The notes below the pieces were generated by a model. That model had not been told where the DNA came from and ran no database searches. It saw only the letters and a list, made by a program, of their open reading frames with translations. A stretch of 64,000 nt of DNA, taken from Nocardia abscessus. Lineage in GTDB: Bacteria > Actinomycetota > Actinomycetes > Mycobacteriales > Mycobacteriaceae. Of the stretch, positions 9,199-16,859 are shown piece by piece. Position 1 is the stretch's first letter. Every line of letters begins with the position of its first letter. The DNA is taken from NCBI RefSeq assembly GCF_015477775.1, contig NZ_JADLQO010000007.1, positions 293,303 to 357,302 of the forward strand, in the 5' to 3' direction. A program made the position numbers and the translations under genes.

Positions 9199-9448
9199 CG
9201 CGTCAGTATGCTCCTACCTGCGGTTTTTCACCGCGGATCCGCCAGATCGAAGCAATGCCCGGACCGCTCGCCGCCGCCCCGGCAACCCCATCATCCTATT
9301 ACCGCCGCAGCGGATTCCCGGCCTGCCCGAGCCCGCTCGACGCCCCTGGCGCCGCACGCTGATCCGCTGTGCCGTCGGCGGCGGTGGAAGCCGTCGGCGG
9401 CGGCAGAGCGATCGAGCCGGATCGGCCACGCCCGTGACTGCAGCGGTT

Positions 9449-10453
9449 TCACGACGCCGGGAGCAGGTCGTCGGCGTCGATCTCGCTGACGGCCGCCGCG
9501 GCGCGGGCCGCCGCCCCTTGGGTATGCCACCACCGCCACCGATCCGTATCCAGCTCACCCGCCCGCGCGAGCAGCCCGGGCCAGTCGTCGAGGTTCGGCC
9601 AGCGGTCCAGGGTGAGCGCCATATCCGCGGCGGCCAGTGCGCGCGCGGTCGCCCGCTGCTCGCCGAACGGGCGGTCCGCCGGGATCAGGATGGCCGGTTT
9701 GCCCGCGGCGGCGATGTCGGCGACCGCGGCCTGACCGGCGTGCGAGACGATCACGTCGGCTTCGCACAACTGCGGCCACGGGTCGTCCACCCAGTCACCC
9801 GAACCGACACTGCGCCATCGGTAGCGGCTGTGGCGCGCGGCGCAGGCGCGGACCATCGCCGCGGTGGACGGAACGCCGCCCGTTCCCCCGAGCACCAGGA
9901 CCACCGGGCGCTGGTCCCCTCGGTCGGTCCGGACGGGCACGCGCCCGGCGAAGCGGGTGATCCCGCCGACATAGTGCGTCTTGTCCGCGTACGGGTGCAG
10001 CCACAACGGGTCGTACAGTCCCCGCGGCCACGCGGCGATCAACCGGTCGGCGACCCGGTGGACCATTTGGTGCGCCGGATCCACCCGGGTACCGGGCAGC
10101 ACCATCGCGACGACGGGCACGCCGTGCAGCCGGGCCAGCAGCGCGATCTCCGCCGACCCGTCGACCACCATCGCGTCCGGACGCGCGCGCACGATCCAGG
10201 CGGCGACCGCCGCCATCCGCTCGGCGAGGCCGCGATCGTGGCGCGGCGCCCAGTGCAACGTCCCGCCGGCGGTGGGGTCCTCGATGATCGGCGCTCGATC
10301 GTCGGCGGGCAAGCACACCGCGTCGTCGAAAGCCTGGTGGTCGGCCGGCGACAACGACGACAGTGCGACGACGGGTCGAGCGATGTGCGGGCGAACGCAT
10401 TGCGCTCGAAGCAGAGGCCCGCAGCCGTGGTGGTGGATGTAGTAGCCGATCAT
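9449..10453 (-). CDS. MurG/UGT-like glycosyltransferase
   Basis: A 334-residue protein starting MIGYYIHHHGCGPLLRA, where HHHGxGH-like N-termini bind the acceptor in GT-B enzymes. The C-terminal half holds a nucleotide-sugar domain: VVLVLGGTGGVPS, then ADVIVSHAGQAAVADIAAAGKPAILIP, the signature loop of the GT28/MurG C-domain, and RPFGEQ. It is likely a soluble or membrane-associated transferase modifying a lipid or cell-wall glycan. Acceptor and donor cannot be read from sequence. It is isolated, with about 250 bp after it and 490 bp before it. The ribosome site before ATG 10453 is poor. Confidence 0.8.
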   Translation of the reverse strand: MIGYYIHHHGCGPLLRAQCVRPHIARPVVALSSLSPADHQAFDDAVCLPADDRAPIIEDPTAGGTLHWAPRHDRGLAERMAAVAAWIVRARPDAMVVDGSAEIALLARLHGVPVVAMVLPGTRVDPAHQMVHRVADRLIAAWPRGLYDPLWLHPYADKTHYVGGITRFAGRVPVRTDRGDQRPVVLVLGGTGGVPSTAAMVRACAARHSRYRWRSVGSGDWVDDPWPQLCEADVIVSHAGQAAVADIAAAGKPAILIPADRPFGEQRATARALAAADMALTLDRWPNLDDWPGLLARAGELDTDRWRWWHTQGAAARAAAAVSEIDADDLLPAS

Positions 10454-10939
10454 GCGGCCGCCGCGACAGGAAGCACCCCGAGGAGTTCGCGACCGACCTC
10501 TCGCATACCGACGGGTCTGACAACCATGGCATCGGGCCTTCCAGGACTGAGGGGCGACGTGGCGGTTCTACCCGCGTTTTTTCCTAGCAAACATTTAGCA
10601 ATCACCCCGTTTCCGCAAGCTGAGCGGTCAACTGACCAGTTGATAGCCCCGACCCGACCGCAGGCATCGTCCGCAGACTGGCCCCGGAAAGCCGCCTACA
10701 TGCTGTCGCTACGGCACGGCAAACATTCGCCTTGAAGAGCAAGCGGCACCGGCCCCGCCGGTTCGCGACAGACAAGGTCGGCAGCGGTCTGCCCATTACT
10801 CGATATCCGCTGCGCCACTGCGGGTTTCGTAGCAGCCGTGCCGAGGCGGCAGCGCAGGTGGAAGGCCGCCGCGGGGACGGATAGGCTTGACGATGTGCCG
10901 GGGCAGGTGGAGTCTGCCCCGGCACACCCGCACGGAGCG
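10454..10939. other. Intergenic region with one palindrome and a terminator
   Basis: Nearly 490 bp without a convincing gene. It contains the palindrome TCAACTG-AC-CAGTTGA at 10628-10643, a possible operator about 175 bp upstream of the glycosyltransferase, and at its right end the hairpin at 10895-10925. Confidence 0.5.
10895..10925 (-). terminator. Hairpin terminator of the S1-domain gene
   Basis: GTGCCGGGGCAG and CTGCCCCGGCAC form a perfect 12-bp stem with a 7-base loop, 15 bp after the S1 gene stop. There is no T-run, as is usual in high-GC actinobacteria. Confidence 0.7.
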
Positions 10940-11194
10940 TTATTCAGCGTGCGCCAAGGCCACTCGCTGCTTCTCGTTGTCGATATCGAGAATGCGCACC
11001 GTCAGCGTGGCGCCGACCTGCGGCTCGCTGGACCACTCGGTCTTGTGCAGCAATCCGTGCACGCCGGGAGCGACCTCCAGGAACGCGCCGAACGGCACGA
11101 TCTCTACGACGGTCGCCTCGAGCACTCCGCCCTGAGCGTGGGCGGAGACGAAGTCCGGCCATCCGCTCGCATGTGGCGTTTCCGCATGGGACAT
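10940..11194 (-). CDS. Small S1-domain RNA-binding protein
   Basis: The 84-residue protein is essentially one S1 OB-fold (about residues 22-82): GGVLEATVVEIVPFGAFLEV, then GVHGLLHKTEW and VGATLTVRILDIDNEKQRVALA. The aromatic and basic residues that contact RNA in S1 domains are present. Single-domain S1 proteins of this size are known in actinobacteria and may bind mRNA or the ribosome. Its ribosome-binding site is exceptionally strong (separate entry), implying high expression. The gene is flanked by hairpins on both sides and is probably transcribed alone. Confidence 0.85.
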   Translation of the reverse strand: MSHAETPHASGWPDFVSAHAQGGVLEATVVEIVPFGAFLEVAPGVHGLLHKTEWSSEPQVGATLTVRILDIDNEKQRVALAHAE

Positions 11195-11197
11195 GTA

Positions 11198-11208
11198 ATC
11201 ACCTCCTT
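11198..11208 (-). promoter_or_regulatory. Near-complete Shine-Dalgarno sequence
   Basis: On the minus strand AAGGAGGTGAT ends three bases before the ATG at 11194. Eleven contiguous bases match the canonical anti-SD tail, far longer than in the neighbouring genes, which fixes the start and suggests very efficient initiation. Confidence 0.8.
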
Positions 11209-11248
11209 CCGATGTCCCTGTAGTACTCGGGATTTCGTGAAGGAGGCG

Positions 11249-11267
11249 GGCGGGCCCCTGGCCCGCC
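11249..11267 (-). terminator. Possible hairpin between flavoenzyme and S1 gene
   Basis: GGCGGGCC-CCT-GGCCCGCC is a perfect 8-bp stem. It lies 160 bp after the flavoenzyme stop and 55 bp before the S1 gene, so it could end the former transcript or fold in the S1 leader. Confidence 0.4.
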
Positions 11268-11426
11268 GGATGATCACCGCGCGGCCGGGTAACCGTTCTG
11301 TGTGCGGCGCGTCGCCGACCCGGCAGTCATGACGACGACCTTAGCCCAGCGCATCGCGCACAGCAATACCAGTCTTGCGGTGCACGTCGAAACACACCGC
11401 AGCAAAACAGTTTTCGTGCCGCGCGA

Positions 11427-13904
11427 CTATCCGCCGAAGCGCAGCGTCACCTCGGCCGAAACAGGAGTCGCGCGACATGCCAGCACCTGGCCCCGAGCGA
11501 TCTCCTTTTCGGTGAGGGCCGACAGCGGATCGGGGTCCATGCCGACCTGCCCGGATTCGACTGTCGCCACGCAAGTTCCGCACGCGCCGCCGAGACAGGA
11601 GTAGGGCAGGTCAGCCCGATGACGTAATGCCGCCTCCAGGATGGCCGGACCCTGGGCCATCTCGAACAGCAGGTCTTCGCCGTGTCCGGTGAGGGTCACA
11701 CGGCTGGTCGGGGCGTTCGCCGCCGGCACGGACAACACGGGAACATCCGTCTCGAACAGCTCGAGCATGATGCGGGACTTCGCCACGCCACGCCGCTCCA
11801 GGGCCGACACCATGGCTGCGACCAGTTCTTTCGGCCCACACAGGAACCACTGTTCGGCGTCTTGCTCGATGACCTCGGCCGCCGAGACGCGGCCGTGGCG
11901 GTAGGCCACGCCTGCCCGGCCCCGGGGCATCGTCGCCGGTCGCTGCCGGGACAGGTGGTGGATGACGCGCAGCCTGCCCCCGAAGCGGTCCGCGAGCGCG
12001 GCGAGTTGATCGGCCAGCATGACGTGTTCGCTGTCCCGGCTGCCGTAATGCAGGGTGAACGTGCTGTCCGGCTCGGTTTCGAGGATGGTGGCGATGATCG
12101 AGGCGATCGGCGTGATGCCACTGCCCGCCGCCACCGCGGCGTAGGTGCGCGCACGTTCGGGGTCCAGCTTCGGCGTGAACCTGCCCGCGGGCTCGGACAC
12201 ATGCAAGACCGTGCCGACGGTCAGACGGTCGAGGGCGTAGCCGGAGAACGCTCCGCCCGACCGTCGCTTGATCCCGATCCGCACCCTGCCGGAACCCGCC
12301 GCGTCACACAGCGAATAGCTACGCCGGATCTGCTGTCCCGCATGCGTCCCCCGCACGACCACATGCTGGCCTGCCGCGAAGGCATACCGACCGGCGAGCT
12401 GCGCGGGAACGTCGAATTCGACCAGGACGCTGTCGGCGCCGGCGGGGTCGATCGAGCGCACCGCCAGCCGGTGGAAACCCCGCGCGGGTCCCTGGGGAAT
12501 CGGGTCGAACGCCTCCGTGGCGACCGACTCGGCCGCCGCCGGTCCGAACTCACGCAGTCTTTCCACCCCGGCCGCCGCCAAACCCTTCGCCGCGCGAACC
12601 ACAAGGGCTGGGTTCAGCACCGCCACCGGACTGTCCAGGAGCCCGGCGATGCGTGCGATCTGCCGCGCCACCACCGCATCCTGTGCACCGACGGCCATGG
12701 TCAGCCTCGCCAGCGCGCCGAGCGCCCACATCCGGGCCTGTCCTCCGGCATCCACGTGGGGCATGGCCGAGTCGAACAGTTTCGTGATCATCCACGCGTC
12801 ATCGATCTCGCGGGCGGCAGTGCGGAAGAAGCGACGGGCCAGATCGTCGTCCCCCGTCGCGAGCGCGCGGCGCAACGCCACGGCCTGCAGCGCGGACACG
12901 GTCATGCCCTGGCCGAACGCCGGGCTGAAACTGCAGACCGCGTCACCGAGGACCAGTAGTCCCAGCGGAAACCGGGACAGCCGCTCGTAGCGGCGACGCT
13001 GGTTGGCCGGATACCGGTAGACGCTGATCCCGGTGAGCGGTTCGGCGTCGAGCAGCGCCGCGCGCACGTCCGGCGGCGCCACCGAATCGGCGAACCGCCA
13101 GAAGCCCTCGGAATCAGTCGGCGGGTGGTCTTTTCCGTAGCCGATCAAGGTGAGGATGTGCGTTCCTCCCTCCACCGCGAACAGCGCCAGACCTCGCGCG
13201 GGATCCTGGTTCGCGATCACGATCTCCTTGTCGCCGCTCAGCGCGCCGACCGGAAGCCGCACATAGCGGCTCGCGTACATCATGTCGATCCGCACCCCCT
13301 CCTCGGCCGGTCGTTCGTAGCCCAGAGCGGCGAGCCAATCGCCGACCGGACCGTGCCGCCCCAGGCAACTCACCACCAGATCGGCGCGGACTTCTCGCGC
13401 CACCGTGGCGTCCTCCGACATGACCCGCACCCCGGTGACCCGCGTTCGGTCCGCGTCGACGAGCAATCCCACGGCGGCACGGCGGTCGGCCAGCTCGACG
13501 TTCGGCAGCGCGCGGACCCGATTGCGCACGCGCCATTCCAAGAAGGGGCGACTGGCCTGCAGAAGCGAGTAGCCACCGTCGGATCGCCGGAGCGTGTGCC
13601 CCGCGACGGTCATCCGCATCTGCGTCAACGACCGGCACTCCATGGCGCCGTCGGCCAGCAGCTCGTCCGTGATGCCGGGGAACAGCTCCTCGATGATCTG
13701 CTTGCCACGCGCGAGCAGTGCGTGCACGTGCCTGCCCTGCGGCACCCCGCGCCGGTCACCCGGCGTGGACAGATCGTCTCGCTCGATCACGGTGACCTGC
13801 TCGTAGCTGTCGCTGAGGATCCGCGCCGCGAGGAGTCCTGCCATGCTCGCGCCCAGCACCACCGCGTGCCCGCGGCGGGTGATCGCTCGCTCGGTAATCG
13901 TCAT
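11427..13904 (-). CDS. FAD monooxygenase fused to a ferredoxin-NAD(P) reductase with 2Fe-2S domain
   Basis: An 825-residue fusion. Residues 10-430 are an FAD-dependent oxidoreductase of the monooxygenase/halogenase class: HAVVLGASMAGLLAARIL is the dinucleotide fold, and GLLVLGDAVCSFSPAFGQGM the second FAD motif. Residues 480-735 are a PaaE/FNR-type reductase (RRSYSLCD flavin site, GSGITPIASI NAD(P) site). The last 90 residues are a plant-type ferredoxin with CLGGACGTC and a later cysteine for one 2Fe-2S cluster. Together this would be a self-sufficient electron chain from NAD(P)H to an FAD oxygenase. The ATG at 13904 follows GGAGGG. It diverges from a TetR gene across a long palindrome. The substrate is unknown. 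Confidence 0.85.
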   Translation of the reverse strand: MTITERAITRRGHAVVLGASMAGLLAARILSDSYEQVTVIERDDLSTPGDRRGVPQGRHVHALLARGKQIIEELFPGITDELLADGAMECRSLTQMRMTVAGHTLRRSDGGYSLLQASRPFLEWRVRNRVRALPNVELADRRAAVGLLVDADRTRVTGVRVMSEDATVAREVRADLVVSCLGRHGPVGDWLAALGYERPAEEGVRIDMMYASRYVRLPVGALSGDKEIVIANQDPARGLALFAVEGGTHILTLIGYGKDHPPTDSEGFWRFADSVAPPDVRAALLDAEPLTGISVYRYPANQRRRYERLSRFPLGLLVLGDAVCSFSPAFGQGMTVSALQAVALRRALATGDDDLARRFFRTAAREIDDAWMITKLFDSAMPHVDAGGQARMWALGALARLTMAVGAQDAVVARQIARIAGLLDSPVAVLNPALVVRAAKGLAAAGVERLREFGPAAAESVATEAFDPIPQGPARGFHRLAVRSIDPAGADSVLVEFDVPAQLAGRYAFAAGQHVVVRGTHAGQQIRRSYSLCDAAGSGRVRIGIKRRSGGAFSGYALDRLTVGTVLHVSEPAGRFTPKLDPERARTYAAVAAGSGITPIASIIATILETEPDSTFTLHYGSRDSEHVMLADQLAALADRFGGRLRVIHHLSRQRPATMPRGRAGVAYRHGRVSAAEVIEQDAEQWFLCGPKELVAAMVSALERRGVAKSRIMLELFETDVPVLSVPAANAPTSRVTLTGHGEDLLFEMAQGPAILEAALRHRADLPYSCLGGACGTCVATVESGQVGMDPDPLSALTEKEIARGQVLACRATPVSAEVTLRFGG

Positions 13905-13969
13905 CACTGCCCTCCGGCGTCGTCCACGGCCTCCGCAGCCCCCGGTCGGGCGTGCACGGCCGAACAGCG

Positions 13970-14011
13970 TCGAGAACTGAGATATTTAGCTATGTTAGTC
14001 TCAGTTCTCGA
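13970..14011. promoter_or_regulatory. Long palindrome in the divergent flavoenzyme/tetR promoter
   Basis: TCGAGAACTGAGA at 13970-13982 and TCTCAGTTCTCGA at 13999-14011 are perfect 13-bp inverted arms around a 16-bp AT-rich spacer. The element lies in the 145-bp region shared by the FAD fusion gene and tetR and is the obvious operator for that TetR protein. Confidence 0.75.
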
Positions 14012-14049
14012 TCGTCCGCAACGGCGGATGTCGCCCGTGCGAGGTAGAA

Positions 14050-14616
14050 ATGGCCATGACTTCCTCCACCCGGTCGTCGGAAACGCTGCTCGACGCGGCG
14101 GTCGCACTGATCGCCGAGAGCGGCCTGGACAACCTGACGCTGAGCGCGGTGGCCGAGCGCGCGGGCGTCTCGCGCGCCACCGCCTACCGCGAGTTCGGCG
14201 ACAAGGACGGCCTGATCTCCGCCGTCGGCCGCAGCGAGATCGGGCGGATGGCAGCAGCCGCCTACCGCCGGATAGACCTCTTCGCACCTGCCGCGGAGGT
14301 GGCCGGCGCCTGCACCCTCTTCGCCTTGCGCTACCTGCGAGAACACGCTGCCTTCAGTTACATTCGCCGCCATGAGCCCGCCCGACTGCTCGACGTCGCC
14401 ATCACCCACGGCGACTCGGAGCTCAACCTGGTCGAGACCGTCGCGGCCATCGCGGCGCCCGTGATCGCGGCTCGCGACGACTCGACACTCAGGTTGTCGC
14501 CGACCCAGGCGGCCGAAGTCGTCGTTCGCACCGTGCTCTCGCACGCGCTCATCCAGCGCAGCGAGCTCACCGACGAGCAGATAGCCGACACGGTGGCGCG
14601 GGCGATCACGCGGTAG
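14050..14616 (+). CDS. TetR-family repressor
   Basis: The 188-residue protein has an N-terminal TetR helix-turn-helix (about 10-57: LDAAVALIAESGLDNLTLSAVAERAGVSRATAYREFGDKDGL) given here in its recognisable parts SAVAERAGVSR and YREFGDKDGL, followed by an all-helical ligand domain. ATG 14050 has GAGG five bases before it. Its gene diverges from the FAD monooxygenase fusion and the shared region contains a 13-bp-arm palindrome, so it most likely represses that enzyme and itself until an inducer binds. The inducer is probably the enzyme substrate, which is inference. Confidence 0.9.
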   Translation: MAMTSSTRSSETLLDAAVALIAESGLDNLTLSAVAERAGVSRATAYREFGDKDGLISAVGRSEIGRMAAAAYRRIDLFAPAAEVAGACTLFALRYLREHAAFSYIRRHEPARLLDVAITHGDSELNLVETVAAIAAPVIAARDDSTLRLSPTQAAEVVVRTVLSHALIQRSELTDEQIADTVARAITR

Positions 14617-14737
14617 TGGGACGACCGCCGACGGCACGCAGTCAGATACTGAGACGAACTACACATATGGTTTCACTGCGCTCGCCCGCTCGTGGCCGTA
14701 CCTGCGGCTCGATGACATCCCCGCCCGGCCCGCGGGT

Positions 14738-16339
14738 TCAACGCTCGATTTCGGACCAGAACGCACAGCTGTGCCGGTCGGCGAAATCGTTGTTCATGAA
14801 GCTCCCGGTCGCCCGCATGATCAGCGCAGGCCCATCGGAGCCGGGCCCGGTCGACTCCGGCCATGCCCACCATTCCGGTGAACCCGGAGCGTTCGGGTCA
14901 CCGGTGTGGGCGAAGGTGGTCCACCACCGTTGCATTTGCGCGGCGAATTCGGCGGACGCACCGGTCCAAGGAATCGGCACGCCCATGAATCTGGTGAACA
15001 GATACAACAGCTCGGCCGAGTGAAAGGCGCCGGGCAGAACAGGATTGGCGTCACCGAGCGGCGCCTGATCGAATTCGTACTGCCACAGCGGATGTCCGGC
15101 ATCGCGCGCCGTTCGGCTGGTGGACAACGTGGGACAGGCGAGCTGACTGTCGGTGATCACCGCGATCTGGGCAGCTGCCGGTGAGGGGTACCGGTCGAGC
15201 GGATACCGGGCCAGGACTCGGTCGGCGTAGGCGCCGAAAGATTGGCGCACGAATCGTTCGTAGCTTGCCGCGTCCGGAACGTGGCCGCGGGCATAGTCGG
15301 TCTCGGCGACCATCAGCGAACCTTCCGCGCTGGTGGTCCCGACCATGAGCGGCGTCTTCCTGGCGTCCCCCACCAGGGCCGCGTCGAGTGTGCGAGTGAT
15401 GACGACGCCGTCGATGCTGGGCACCCAGACGGGAGTTCGCCCGTCGAATCGGGCGCTCGGCGAGTTCAGGAGGGTCGCTACGGGCAGTGCGCGCAGGCAG
15501 GCCAGCCGGGTCGCGGCATCGACACATCCGACGCTGTCCGCGTAGCGCTGCGAGCGCGCGAAACCCTCGGCACGATCGCCGGGGGCGAGGGGCGCTCGAG
15601 CGCAGGGACCGCTCTGGATGATCGCCTTGGCGAACAGGGCGTCGGAACCGGGTGCGGCGAAGTGTGTGCAGACACTCACGCCGCCGGCCGACTCACCGAA
15701 GATCGTGACATTGTCCGGATCGCCACCGAACGCGTGCGCGTTGTCGCGCAGCCACCGCAGAGCGGCTTGCTGGTCCTGGATGCCGACCGTTCCGGTGGCG
15801 CCGCCGGATTCGGCCGCCAGTTCGGGGAGCGACAGGAAGCCGAACGGCCCGAGGCGGTAATTGGGGATGGCCACGATGACGTCGCCGTCGGCAGCCATCC
15901 GGGTAGGCCCGTCGTATTCGGTGTTGGAGCCGCTCAGATAGCCACCGCCGTGGAAGAACACCATGATGGGCAGCGGGCGGTCGCGGGCACCGTCCGGTGC
16001 GTACACGTCGATGGTCAGACAATCTTCGCCGGTGGGTCCGATCGGCGGTAGGCCGGGCAGGTATCCGTTCTGCGGACACTGCAGCCCGTGCTCGCGGGCG
16101 GGGCGCACGCCGGGCCACGGCGGCACGGGGCGCGGCGGTGCGAACCGCGCTTCGCCCCCGGTGGGCGCGGCGAAGGGGATGCCGAAGTATTCGACGATTC
16201 CGTCGGCGGCGCGGCCGGAGATCGCGCCGCCGGTCACGAACACCACCGGCGGCGCCGACGCCACCGCCGGAGTGCCCGCGAACCACAGACCGGTGGCGAC
16301 CGTCAGAGCGGTCGCGGTTCGCACGATCGAGCGAATCAT
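14738..16339 (-). CDS. Secreted type B carboxylesterase
   Basis: A 533-residue alpha/beta hydrolase. The first 28 residues are a Sec signal peptide (MIRSIVRTATALTVATGL, ending TPAVASA). The mature part shows the carboxylesterase type B marks: FHGGGY oxyanion hole, EDCLTIDVYAP, the nucleophile elbow GESAGGVS, an acidic triad residue in GTTSAEGSL and the histidine in GAFHSAELLYLF. It should hydrolyse carboxylic esters, possibly lipids, outside the cell. A 520-bp non-coding region lies upstream, and the gene converges with the TetR gene at 14616. Confidence 0.9.
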   Translation of the reverse strand: MIRSIVRTATALTVATGLWFAGTPAVASAPPVVFVTGGAISGRAADGIVEYFGIPFAAPTGGEARFAPPRPVPPWPGVRPAREHGLQCPQNGYLPGLPPIGPTGEDCLTIDVYAPDGARDRPLPIMVFFHGGGYLSGSNTEYDGPTRMAADGDVIVAIPNYRLGPFGFLSLPELAAESGGATGTVGIQDQQAALRWLRDNAHAFGGDPDNVTIFGESAGGVSVCTHFAAPGSDALFAKAIIQSGPCARAPLAPGDRAEGFARSQRYADSVGCVDAATRLACLRALPVATLLNSPSARFDGRTPVWVPSIDGVVITRTLDAALVGDARKTPLMVGTTSAEGSLMVAETDYARGHVPDAASYERFVRQSFGAYADRVLARYPLDRYPSPAAAQIAVITDSQLACPTLSTSRTARDAGHPLWQYEFDQAPLGDANPVLPGAFHSAELLYLFTRFMGVPIPWTGASAEFAAQMQRWWTTFAHTGDPNAPGSPEWWAWPESTGPGSDGPALIMRATGSFMNNDFADRHSCAFWSEIER

Positions 16340-16859
16340 GGCTGTCCACTACCTCCGATGCGGTCGCTACAGTCGGCGGCGAGGCAGGCGGCCTCGTCCA
16401 CCGCGGTAGCCGGCATCGATCGGCACGGGCGTGCGGCCACTCTCGAGCGAGAGGCCGCAAGTCGCACATGAAACGAACCCGATCACCGCTCGAACCCTCA
16501 CCCGGCGGATCAGCCACGGCACCTGTACGAAAGATCCGGTCGAACTCGCCCCCGTGCAGCGCTCCGACCCACCAACAGCCCGCCGCAACCCGCCCTCATC
16601 GCCGACCGGCCCAGCGGCACCGCGAGCGGCCCGAACTGGAGCAATGGCGTGCCGGACCGATGCTACAGCGATCACGGCAAGTCCAGGCACAAGGCGCTCG
16701 GCACACACGCCTCCACTCGTGCACAGCGGTAACCCGGGCGGGCCGCCGCGAGCTACGCCGGACTCGGTCGGACAACCGGTCGACGAACGTCACCGCCCGC
16801 GCAGGACGCCTGCGCGTTCGCATCGAACGCGCAGGCGTCGGCGGCCGACCGGCCGCGGC
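16340..16859. other. Intergenic region ending in a hairpin
   Basis: About 520 bp. A 113-codon frame on the minus strand (16367-16708) has no ribosome site or recognisable content and I leave it out. The right part holds the hairpin at 16805-16839 that follows the megaenzyme gene. Confidence 0.5.
16805..16839 (-). terminator. Perfect 16-bp hairpin after the PKS gene
   Basis: GACGCCTGCGCGTTCG and CGAACGCGCAGGCGTC pair perfectly over 16 bp around a CAT loop, 20 bp beyond the stop of the megaenzyme. No T-run follows. It probably ends the FAAL-ACP-PKS transcript. Confidence 0.75.

Noticed and set aside
16367..16708. 113-codon minus-strand frame in the gap before the esterase
   Set aside because: No ribosome site and no recognisable content.
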